Positions 39,665 through 47,139 are shown, counted from the stretch's first letter. The stretch: DNA of 64,000 bases from an uncultured Prochlorococcus sp. (GCA_902536555.1 CACAXR010000001.1:124001-188000), one strand, 5' to 3'. A program made the numbers and translations. Notes: generated from the letters alone by a model not told the origin.

Positions 39665-39961
39665 TAAAGACTAAAAAACTAACCGATATTGAGTTCGGTT
39701 CGAAGTAAGAAAACCCTGAAACTATTAATCTCTTTTGATGAATAGTCTTCAAATGACAAAGACACAAAGCACAAAAACTACATTAAGTAGCAAGCTAAGT
39801 GTCTTGGAAGTAATCTGCATTAATTAAAAAGGTTTTTGTACTCGTGTGTAGGAGTGCGGGGTTAACCTTGAAACCGCTAGGCTCAAGTCCTTACGAAAAG
39901 GACAAGTCCTTAGACCACTTATACCTAAGAAACACACTCATCACAAGTAAAAATAACTTGA

Positions 39962-40006
39962 TTGACAGTCGATCTAAACTTAGAGGGATAAAACCCTCTT
40001 TTTTTG
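39962..40006 (+). promoter_or_regulatory. leader element copy L4
   Basis: TTGACAGTCGATCTAAACTTA-GAGGG-ATAAAA-CCCTC-T7-G-ATG. Confidence 0.75.
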
Positions 40007-40180
40007 ATGAGAAACAAATTTAAAAGATCAGCTTTTTTTGATATGTCTGATGACCTTTTCTATCGAATATCATTAATAGGATTTTTAGTTGTTTTTAGCT
40101 CAATGGTATTTTTCCTAACGAAATATAGAGAAAAAAAAGTTAATAATATAAGCCAGATTTCCATAACTGAACAAATTTAA
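40007..40180 (+). CDS. 57 aa TM protein, shortened paralog of 36231..36419
   Basis: MRNKFKRSAFFDMSDDLFYRISLIGFLVVFSSMVFFLTKYREKKVNNISQISITEQI. Confidence 0.65.
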   Translation: MRNKFKRSAFFDMSDDLFYRISLIGFLVVFSSMVFFLTKYREKKVNNISQISITEQI

Positions 40181-40194
40181 TTTTTAAAGCAGTA

Positions 40195-40548
40195 ATGCAA
40201 AGATTTATAATTTCCCCGTTATTTGCTTTATCTAGATTTTTTATAAATACTTACGGAATATTTTTAAAGTTTTTTCTCCAATTAAATGGTGGTTATTGGT
40301 CAAGAATTGGTTTAACCGAAAATATTACAGAGGAAAGAATTAAAAAAAGAAGATTATATATCTTACCTTTTTATATTCTTCTGGCTTTATTGTTTGGATT
40401 ACTATCTGCTCTTTATTGGTATTTGGTGATTCTATATGTACCACTTTTGATAGAAAGATATTTAAGTCCATTGAATAACAGTATTGCTTTAATAATTGCT
40501 TTCGCTACTTTCTTTAGCTGGCTTTATATTCTTTGTAAAACAAAATAA
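40195..40548 (+). CDS. 117 aa two-TM protein, paralog of 36419..36775
   Basis: Near-identical protein sequence. Confidence 0.75.
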   Translation: MQRFIISPLFALSRFFINTYGIFLKFFLQLNGGYWSRIGLTENITEERIKKRRLYILPFYILLALLFGLLSALYWYLVILYVPLLIERYLSPLNNSIALIIAFATFFSWLYILCKTK

Positions 40549-40584
40549 ACAAAGTATTATCTATCTGCAAAAGCAAAAGATACT

Positions 40585-40719
40585 TTATTTAAAATCTTCT
40601 TTTGTTTGATTATCATTTTCTCTTACCCAATAGTCCTCATATTTTAAATTTCTTTTTTGATAATCTAATGCGTTCATGTTCTTATCGAGTATGGCAAAAG
40701 GAGAATTAGTAAATTTCAT
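40585..40719 (-). CDS. 44 aa protein, possible truncated Cys-tail family relative
   Basis: MKFTNSPFAILDKNMNALDYQKRNLKYEDYWVRENDNQTKEDFK; YEDYW.RE shared with FEDYWKRE of 41031 ORF. Confidence 0.5.
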   Translation of the reverse strand: MKFTNSPFAILDKNMNALDYQKRNLKYEDYWVRENDNQTKEDFK

Positions 40720-40784
40720 GGCATAACACCTCTAAAAAAAATAGTTTATTGAATATTTAATAGATATGAGATTTTATTTATCTC

Positions 40785-41016
40785 AAGTAACTAGATCCTC
40801 TATAAGTAAGCTTTATTGTTTTCTCTTCTTGGCTCTTGCAATATACGAAAGATTTGCCGTTAAAATACATCTTTACCATTATGCAGCTCCTGGTCTTGAT
40901 CAAGTCCCCGTCCTATGGCTTGATTCGTACTGCGGTCTATCTAATAGTAGATCGGACGATTTGGTAGCATTTACTACACTTTATTTATAGAGTATTTATA
41001 CTCAGTTGTCAACCCT
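40785..41016 (+). repeat. ~230 bp dispersed repeat copy 2, candidate structured RNA
   Basis: Matches 24976..25212; two shared hairpins, one with an A-U to G-C compensatory pair. Confidence 0.75.
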
Positions 41017-41030
41017 TAAGATTAAAATTC

Positions 41031-41213
41031 TCAGTCGCAATAGACTAAACAATGCTGATTAGTTGGATGTTCTCTACATTCCCTCTTCCAATAGTCTTCA
41101 AATAAATGGTTATCTCTATCAAGATTTCTTGTTATTTCTTCCATTCTGTTTCCAGCATAATTAAATGCTTTTAGGTATCTTGGAAGGATTGTGAATTGAT
41201 TGAATAGTTTCAT
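41031..41213 (-). CDS. 60 aa Cys-tail family protein (C-X8-C-X3-C)
   Basis: ...NHLFEDYWKRECREHPTNQHCLVYCD; upstream AGGAGG. Confidence 0.65.
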   Translation of the reverse strand: MKLFNQFTILPRYLKAFNYAGNRMEEITRNLDRDNHLFEDYWKRECREHPTNQHCLVYCD

Positions 41214-41270
41214 TTAGACCTCCTAGATCTATACTTATATTGTCCTCCTATAGCCTTGAAATTTATAGGT

Positions 41271-41297
41271 CGGTTTGAGGAACTATTAGGTACGGGA
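41271..41297 (-). promoter_or_regulatory. conserved leader M1 copy c (first block only)
   Basis: Minus strand TCCCGTACCTAATAGTTCCTCAAACCG. Confidence 0.6.
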
Positions 41298-41664
41298 AGA
41301 GGTATATATTTTGAATCAAAAAATACTAAAGCAGTCCTAAAATTAATACATGGTTGTCATGAGGCAGTTGCAGGGATACAACTGAAGCCAACCATAAATT
41401 ATTAGAGATCAATTCAAGATTTAAAACACACTCATTATTTAAAAAGAAATCTTCTCCACTTTAGATAAAACTAAAATAAATCAGGATTTGAAAACAATGT
41501 AATCATAGATACCAACAGGTATTTAGCTAATTGATTATATATTTAACACACGAGTTAACCCGTTCCAATTTGTTGACTCTGAGGTTTTACCGTTGATTCC
41601 TTATCTTCTGAAAGTTGTTCCTTGCAGCTTTAGATTAAAAAACGGTCTTTATTTAATCTAAACC

Positions 41665-41802
41665 ATGCAAAAGAAAATCGTAAAAAAATATGCTGAATTA
41701 ATGCATCAGGCGCAACAAGCTACTGGAAGAAAAGAAGCAGTTGGACTAATACATAAAGCAGCAAAGTTAAAAACTAAATTTGATAATTACGAGATGATGT
41801 GA
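41665..41802 (+). CDS. 45 aa hypothetical basic protein
   Basis: MQKKIVKKYAELMHQAQQATGRKEAVGLIHKAAKLKTKFDNYEMM. Confidence 0.55.
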   Translation: MQKKIVKKYAELMHQAQQATGRKEAVGLIHKAAKLKTKFDNYEMM

Positions 41803-41832
41803 TCATCTACAAAGCAATTTTCCCAAATAAGA

Positions 41833-42198
41833 ATGTCATTATTAAATAAATTCTCGATTAAAGATATCATTCTCTCAAGCAAAGAGGCATATCAAAAGGA
41901 ACTCAAGAACAACGGTGTGGGTTCACAAATAGGAAGGTCATTATTTAATAAATTCTCGATTAAAGATATCATTCTCTCAAGCAAAGAGGCATATCAAAAA
42001 GAACTCAAGAACAACGGTGTGGGTTCACAAATAGGTAAGTCATTATTTAATAAATTCTCGATTAAAGATATCATTCTCTCAAGCAAAGAGGCATATCAAA
42101 AAGAACTCAAGAACAACGGTGTGGGTTCACAAATAGGAAGGTCATTATTTAATAAATTCTCGATTAAAGATTTTTCCTTCAATATTTCCAACAGATAA
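41833..42198 (+). CDS. tandem-repeat protein, 3.5 x 34 aa
   Basis: SL(L/F)NKFSIKDIILSSKEAYQKELKNNGVGSQIG(R/K) repeated; near-perfect 102-bp DNA repeats. Confidence 0.7.
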   Translation: MSLLNKFSIKDIILSSKEAYQKELKNNGVGSQIGRSLFNKFSIKDIILSSKEAYQKELKNNGVGSQIGKSLFNKFSIKDIILSSKEAYQKELKNNGVGSQIGRSLFNKFSIKDFSFNISNR

Positions 42199-42248
42199 GC
42201 GTAATTTATAAAGGGGTACCGTCATGATATATAGAGGAAAGGGGTACA

Positions 42249-42281
42249 CTTTCCTAAATAGAAACTTTGATGGATAATAAA
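42249..42281 (+). repeat. element right-end motif copy 2
   Basis: CTTTCCTAAATAGAAACTTTGATGGATAATAAA. Confidence 0.75.
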
Positions 42282-42298
42282 TTCATATTCAAAGAAGT

Positions 42299-42318
42299 TA
42301 CCCAAACTTTACTCAAAC
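42299..42318 (+). repeat. element 2 right arm repeat
   Basis: TACCCAAACTT + TACTCAAAC. Confidence 0.8.
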
Positions 42319-42340
42319 CCTATATATTCGCCGAGATCCT

Positions 42341-42391
42341 ATGGTACAACAGGAACCTAGCTACTGGCTAATGAAAAGTGAGCGCGTCTAG
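42341..42391 (+). pseudogene. EVE gene 5'-end remnant C
   Basis: MVQQEPSYWLMKSERV*. Confidence 0.8.
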
Positions 42392-42425
42392 CTATTACTG
42401 GGATCTCAAGGAATCGTAATTTTCT

Positions 42426-42447
42426 ATTCACACTTTATTCACACTTT
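42426..42447 (+). repeat. element 3 left arm repeat
   Basis: ATTCACACTTT x2. Confidence 0.85.
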
Positions 42448-42557
42448 TTATTAATTAAAACTCCATCAAGAAAAGCCTAAAAAGTTAAATCTGGTACTGA
42501 CAAATATTTAAAAAATAAATACTATATATCTAAATAATTATCTAGGAATTTAAATTC

Positions 42558-42986
42558 ATGATTAAGAATTTATTCATAGCAATAGCTTTTGCTTTGATGC
42601 TCATCAACCCAAATATTTCTATAGCTGCCGAATCGCCTGTAGATGTACAAGAAGTCTTTGTAGGTTCTGAAACTATGGATGGTGATGCTCTTAAATATCC
42701 AAAAGGAAAAGCAGAAATAAGATTACAAAGAGTCGAATTAGCTGAGGGAGGGATAGTCCCGCTTCACTCTCATCCAATTCCATTATTAGGTAATGTTGAG
42801 CAAGGTACAATTGTTGTAAAAAGACAAGGTATGGAAGATCTTACCTATACAGCAGGGGATACATTTATAGTTGGTCCAAAGACACCAAAACATACAATGG
42901 GTAATGCAAAAACCGATAATGCAATAGTTTGGTTCGCAGCTATTGGAGCAAAAGATGTCCCAATTCTAATCCCTGCAGAAGGATAA
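42558..42986 (+). CDS. cupin-domain protein with signal peptide
   Basis: MIKNLFIAIAFALMLINPNISIAAE; VPLHSHPIPLLGNVEQGTIVV. Confidence 0.8.
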   Translation: MIKNLFIAIAFALMLINPNISIAAESPVDVQEVFVGSETMDGDALKYPKGKAEIRLQRVELAEGGIVPLHSHPIPLLGNVEQGTIVVKRQGMEDLTYTAGDTFIVGPKTPKHTMGNAKTDNAIVWFAAIGAKDVPILIPAEG

Positions 42987-43014
42987 ATTTTATCCATAAA
43001 TCAATTATTTTTGA

Positions 43015-43049
43015 TTGACAGTCGATCTAACTTCAAAGTCAATAAAGTA
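43015..43049 (+). promoter_or_regulatory. leader element copy L5, lacks the G/C hairpin
   Basis: TTGACAGTCGATCTAACTTCAAAGTCAATAAAGTAATG. Confidence 0.6.
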
Positions 43050-43196
43050 ATGGCAATTTCACACTATAGAAAGCAAAAGATAATGCTATTAGCAAGACTC
43101 AATCTTGGTTTAGCTAGTGAAGATAAAGAAGAAATTGATCTTTATAATCACTATCAAAAAAATATTTATTCAGAACAAAATCACCAGCAGCAATAA
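43050..43196 (+). CDS. 48 aa hypothetical protein
   Basis: MAISHYRKQKIMLLARLNLGLASEDKEEIDLYNHYQKNIYSEQNHQQQ; leader L5 placement favours ATG 43050 over TTG 43011. Confidence 0.55.
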   Translation: MAISHYRKQKIMLLARLNLGLASEDKEEIDLYNHYQKNIYSEQNHQQQ

Positions 43197-43208
43197 AAAA
43201 ATATCTTA

Positions 43209-43250
43209 TTGACAGTCGATCTAAAATAAGGGGCATTAGCTCCTTTTTTA
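43209..43250 (+). promoter_or_regulatory. leader element copy L6
   Basis: TTGACAGTCGATCTAAAATA-AGGGGC-ATTA-GCTCCT-TTTTT-AATG. Confidence 0.7.
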
Positions 43251-43634
43251 ATGTCAAATACTAAAGCCATAGAAGATTTAATTAATGGTTATGCAACCAG
43301 TGAAGATTCTTCTTTTCTAATACCAAACGTAACTGAGGATTTTTTAGCTGTAAGACCAAGTGGAAATCCAATATCTGCTAAGGGATTAGTGGGAATGTTT
43401 GATAGTAAAGACTTAGTTGCAGAATCATCAGAACTAATCAAAACCCACAAAATTGAAATTTACGGTGAAATAGCTTACGCAGTTTTCACTTTAAATGAAA
43501 TCTTCAGTTATAAAGGAAATCAAAATAAAGATCTTTCAACTTACACGTGTATTTTTAAAAATGTAAATGGTACTTGGAAATATTCTTGGATGCAAAGATC
43601 ACAAGGAACTACTGATATGAAAACTTGGGAATAA
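43251..43634 (+). CDS. DUF3804/NTF2-like small protein, paralog of 24105..24491
   Basis: Shared RPSGNPI..KG and WMQRS.G..D...W. Confidence 0.75.
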   Translation: MSNTKAIEDLINGYATSEDSSFLIPNVTEDFLAVRPSGNPISAKGLVGMFDSKDLVAESSELIKTHKIEIYGEIAYAVFTLNEIFSYKGNQNKDLSTYTCIFKNVNGTWKYSWMQRSQGTTDMKTWE

Positions 43635-43655
43635 TTGAAACGCTTACTACTTTCT

Positions 43656-43687
43656 CTTTCCTAAATAGGAACTTTGATGGATAATAA
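43656..43687 (+). repeat. element right-end motif copy 3
   Basis: CTTTCCTAAATAGGAACTTTGATGGATAATAA. Confidence 0.75.
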
Positions 43688-43706
43688 ATTTATATTGAAA
43701 GAAGTT

Positions 43707-43725
43707 ATTCACACTTTATTCAAAC
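43707..43725 (+). repeat. element 3 right arm repeat
   Basis: ATTCACACTTT + ATTCAAAC. Confidence 0.8.
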
Positions 43726-43746
43726 CTATATTTTCGCCGAGATCCC

Positions 43747-43806
43747 ATGGTACAACAGGAACCTAGCTACTGGCTAATGAAGTGGGTACTTGATGCTAAA
43801 AACTAA
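43747..43806 (+). pseudogene. EVE gene 5'-end remnant D
   Basis: MVQQEPSYWLMKWVLDAKN*; identical N-terminus to remnant C. Confidence 0.8.
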
Positions 43807-44522
43807 AGCCTTCCAAATCCCTTAATTCTTTTTTCTGTTTTATATCCTGCTTGTACGAATTGAGTATTATCAGTCCCGACATCATAAAGAGTATAATTTT
43901 TTCCTGCCCCAATACCAATAACAGCTTTTTGAGGAACTTTCTGCTCTTTCTTACGATTTCCATTTAAATCTTCTACTTCAGAATTAACAATCCCCTCTGT
44001 CAATTCCAAGTGAAACTGTTGTTTACTTCTTGCAGTAAATAATCTGTTTACCTGAAGACGTGTAAGTCTATCAAGGAGTGTCAGTGGCGGCGTATCTAGT
44101 GTTAAATTTTCGCCAACATCTTTTGAGCTTCCGTGAATCAAACCACAATCAAGTTCAACAAATCCAAATTGAAGTGCTGCTATCCAATCAAGAAATGATT
44201 TGTCTACAGCATTCGTAAGAGACTTAACTACTTCTTCACCCTTATTTATTCTCAAAGCTTCAGCTCTTTGATCACCACGGTAACCACTTTCCAAGAGGAT
44301 TTGTTCTTCCCACCAACCATATATGCACCATGGTTGTAAATCATTACTTTTTGGATTAATTAACCTATGGAGAAGCCTATTACAGTTTTTTTCAGGACCT
44401 ATCATATCCCCCAAAACAAAAAGAGTTATATTACCAGGAGTTTTTTTTAAGTCTTTTTGAATAAGTTCATAAGTATCTAGATCCCCTTTAAGACCACTTA
44501 CGAGTGCCCAGCGTTCTATCAT
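43803..44522 (-). CDS. metallophosphoesterase-like protein
   Basis: VLGDMIGPEKN; VELDCGLIHGSSKDVGE. Confidence 0.75.
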   Translation of the reverse strand: MIERWALVSGLKGDLDTYELIQKDLKKTPGNITLFVLGDMIGPEKNCNRLLHRLINPKSNDLQPWCIYGWWEEQILLESGYRGDQRAEALRINKGEEVVKSLTNAVDKSFLDWIAALQFGFVELDCGLIHGSSKDVGENLTLDTPPLTLLDRLTRLQVNRLFTARSKQQFHLELTEGIVNSEVEDLNGNRKKEQKVPQKAVIGIGAGKNYTLYDVGTDNTQFVQAGYKTEKRIKGFGRL

Positions 44523-45334
44523 CTTTCACAAACATGAGATGCATCTTCAGCTTGTTCTGCAAATTCGAATCCATTTTTTAAACGCCATGCAAAAATCGGA
44601 GGAAGACCGGCATCTATTATTGCTTTACAAGTAAGTTCAATATCATATTCCACTTCTCTAATTTTTACTTCATTAGTGACATCGTTATAAACAACATAAG
44701 TAGCTTTAGTTCCTCCATGTCTTGGCTCTCCAACTGAACCTGCATTTACTATTCTTCGCATCGGCAATTGAATTTCTTTTTCTTGAGTATCTTTGGGAAC
44801 AGCATTTTTGATCTTTACAGCAATTGAACCATCTGCTAATTCGCGAATATAAGGTTGGTGAGTATGACCACAAAATAGAATCTCTGCTCTGGCATTTTCA
44901 ACTCTCTCAAGAGCTGCGAATGCATCCATATCGGGTAGAAGATATTCATGTTGACTATTAGGACTACCATGAACAAAAAGACACTTATCTTTACGTATTG
45001 AGTAGGGTAGATTAGCTAGATAATACTTATTTTCTGTAGTTAATTTATCTGTAGTCCATTGATGAGCAAAATGACCTCTTTTTTCAGCAAGCTGAGAAGG
45101 ATAACTACAATCGCAAGCATCTAATCCATCAACAACATCTTCGTCCCAACATCCCTGACAAGTAGGAATTTCTTTATCTCTTATTAACTCAATAACCTCA
45201 TTAGGTTGAGGACCATAACCCACTAGATCTCCAAGACAGGTAATATTTGTAATTCCTTGGAGTTCAATATCTTTTAAGACAGCCTCTACTGCAGGTAGAT
45301 TTGCATGTAAACATGAGATGACAGCTTGATTCAT
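44519..45334 (-). CDS. metallophosphoesterase family protein
   Basis: VISCLHANLPAVEAVL, CLGDLVGYGPQPNEV, LFVHGSPN, FCGHTHQPY, NAGSVGEPR. Confidence 0.92.
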   Translation of the reverse strand: MNQAVISCLHANLPAVEAVLKDIELQGITNITCLGDLVGYGPQPNEVIELIRDKEIPTCQGCWDEDVVDGLDACDCSYPSQLAEKRGHFAHQWTTDKLTTENKYYLANLPYSIRKDKCLFVHGSPNSQHEYLLPDMDAFAALERVENARAEILFCGHTHQPYIRELADGSIAVKIKNAVPKDTQEKEIQLPMRRIVNAGSVGEPRHGGTKATYVVYNDVTNEVKIREVEYDIELTCKAIIDAGLPPIFAWRLKNGFEFAEQAEDASHVCER

Positions 45335-45341
45335 TTTTTAG

Positions 45342-46124
45342 TTAACGGCGAGCAGTTTGTAATTGTGAATTTCTAAGTGAAGTTTGATGATGATCTAGTA
45401 CAGCATCATTAAGAAGGCAATTATGAATCGTTGCTTTTATTGACTCGAAGTTTAAATTTTTCCCTTGTATAACAATTTCAGAACATCTTTCTGGTCTTCC
45501 ATTAAGAGGGGCAACTTGGTTTAATGTTTGATATTGAGATCCTTGCTGACTGACTATCCAATTAAACAAGATGTAACGCCCATCAGGTAAGTTCATTAAT
45601 GCTTTTGCTCTATATACATCCCCATAAGCACCATTAACTAATTCAAACCAAAAAGTATTCAAGCTTGCAGGATCCCAAATATGCTTTTGAAGATCAAGGC
45701 TTATTGATTCAATTTCTCTAAAATCTAAAGTATCTTTAATTGATAATTCTGGATCTCTACCAAAATGAAGATATCTATTTGGCTGGAGATTATATTTTTC
45801 AAGTTCATTAATAATTCTCAGATCAACTCCATTAATACCCTGAGATTTAGGTGTAAAAAATTGTGGAAATTCAATAATAATTAAAATGTTTTCTTTATCT
45901 TTCTCTGATATTGAGTTTGAAATAGATAAGTCTAATAAGTTAGGAATTTGATCTTTCAAAAAAGCAAAATCAATTTTTGAATTTATTGCTTGCTCTAAAT
46001 TAATTTCAGAATATCCTCCTAGACGTAAGTAACCACAATTACCAGAATAATTCTTAAAAGTATTTAGTATCCAATTTGTCTTACCGCATCCTGGCGAACC
46101 TGATATTAAACAGACTTGACTCAT
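45342..46124 (-). CDS. CobW/COG0523-like G3E GTPase without an obvious CXCC motif
   Basis: SGSPGCGKTNWIL P-loop; VYRAKALMNLPDGRYILFNWIVSQQ. Confidence 0.75.
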   Translation of the reverse strand: MSQVCLISGSPGCGKTNWILNTFKNYSGNCGYLRLGGYSEINLEQAINSKIDFAFLKDQIPNLLDLSISNSISEKDKENILIIIEFPQFFTPKSQGINGVDLRIINELEKYNLQPNRYLHFGRDPELSIKDTLDFREIESISLDLQKHIWDPASLNTFWFELVNGAYGDVYRAKALMNLPDGRYILFNWIVSQQGSQYQTLNQVAPLNGRPERCSEIVIQGKNLNFESIKATIHNCLLNDAVLDHHQTSLRNSQLQTARR

Positions 46125-46165
46125 AAAAAAATACTACCTAATGTATAAAATTTACACCAATATGA

Positions 46166-46180
46166 AAATGAAAATCATTT
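46166..46180. promoter_or_regulatory. Fur/Zur-like operator
   Basis: Perfect dyad AAATGA-AAA-TCATTT inside GAAAATGAAAATCATTTCT, 42 bp upstream of the GTPase start. Confidence 0.5.
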
Positions 46181-46266
46181 CTGTTTTCGATTTTAAATAT
46201 TTATTTTTTGATTTAAGTGATAAAAACATTAATATTTAGAGAATTAATTACTCCATACCAACCATC

Positions 46267-46298
46267 ACTTTCCTAAATAGATAATTTGATGGATAATT
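46267..46298 (+). repeat. element right-end motif copy 4
   Basis: CTTTCCTAAATAGATAATTTGATGGATAATTA. Confidence 0.65.
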
Positions 46299-46327
46299 AA
46301 CCTAGATTTGAACGTTTTTAATATTCT

Positions 46328-46349
46328 GTTCACACACCGTTCACACATT
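46328..46349 (+). repeat. element 4 right arm repeat
   Basis: GTTCACACACC + GTTCACACATT. Confidence 0.75.
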
Positions 46350-46373
46350 GTAATTTTCTTCTAAATTATTGAT

Positions 46374-46832
46374 ATGACTGAAATAAACTACTGGCTAATG
46401 AAAAGTGAGCCTGATGCATACAGCATAGATTCTTTAAAAAATGATGGAGTTACTTTATGGGATGGCATAAGAAATTATCAGGCTCGGAATTTCATGAGAA
46501 ATATGGAAAAAGGAGATATAGTTTTTTTCTATCATTCAAACTGTAAACCTCCAGGTATTGTTGGACTTATGGAAGTTGTAGATCTAAATATTGTTGATCC
46601 AACTCAGTTTGACAAAAATTCAAAGTATTATGATCCAAAGTCTAACCCTGATAATCCTAAATGGGATTGCGTAAAAGTAAAATACATAGCTAATTCAAAA
46701 AAAATACTAAGTTTGCCTGAATTAAAAATTTTATTTAGTGAGGATGAGTTATTAGTTGTAAAAAAAGGAAATAGGTTATCTATACTACCTGTCAGAAGTG
46801 ATATTGCAAAACTACTACTAGAAAAAATATAA
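46374..46832 (+). CDS. EVE domain-containing protein (intact)
   Basis: YWLMKSEPDAYSIDSL...LWDGIRNYQARNFMRNMEKGDIVFFYHSN. Confidence 0.92.
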   Translation: MTEINYWLMKSEPDAYSIDSLKNDGVTLWDGIRNYQARNFMRNMEKGDIVFFYHSNCKPPGIVGLMEVVDLNIVDPTQFDKNSKYYDPKSNPDNPKWDCVKVKYIANSKKILSLPELKILFSEDELLVVKKGNRLSILPVRSDIAKLLLEKI

Positions 46833-46839
46833 AAATTCT

Positions 46840-47139
46840 TTAGTCCTTAAAATTCATTGAAAACATATTCCCTATATAAAGTCTGGTCAAGTCCCTGTTT
46901 TGAAATCCTTTTTGCATCAAAAATCCTGCAATAGCGGCTTGAAGTATTCTATATTGATCCCAATTAGGATGGTCCTCAACAAATTCGTTCATAGCCTTTT
47001 GAAGATTTTCTTGAAGTTCGCACTTGAAACTAATTACTTCATCTTTCTGATTTAAAACTATTTGTTTGACATCGTAATTTAACTCTTGCATATCAAAAAA
47101 TTTATTGAAATTGAAATCTACAAAACTAGTTTTCTCCAA
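46840..47139 (-). CDS. DUF2811-like cyanobacterial protein
   Basis: QENLQKAMNEFVEDHPNWDQYRILQAAIAGFLMQKG. Confidence 0.7.
   Translation of the reverse strand: MEKTSFVDFNFNKFFDMQELNYDVKQIVLNQKDEVISFKCELQENLQKAMNEFVEDHPNWDQYRILQAAIAGFLMQKGFQNRDLTRLYIGNMFSMNFKD

Larger units (their letters stand above)
36034..46412 (+). mobile_element. tandem array of four putative integrated elements at the EVE gene
   Basis: Five EVE 5' ends at 36034, 39564, 42341, 43747, 46374; element-matched 11-bp tandem repeats ~60 bp on each side of the junction core. Confidence 0.7.

Noticed and set aside
39836-39910. Possible degenerate tRNA (GGAGTGCGGGGTTAACCTTGAAACCGC...)
   Set aside because: No acceptor/T-arm pairing or TTCGANNC-type loop could be built; kept only as an unspecified structured region.
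40766-40990. 74 aa ORF over structured repeat copy 2
   Set aside because: In copy 1 the same frame has an internal TGA, and differences are mostly non-synonymous, while stems are kept; treated as RNA/repeat rather than protein, though a decayed ORF is not excluded.
36000-46400. Integrase/recombinase inside the array
   Set aside because: No ORF in the array has tyrosine or serine recombinase motifs; mobility is inferred from ends only.
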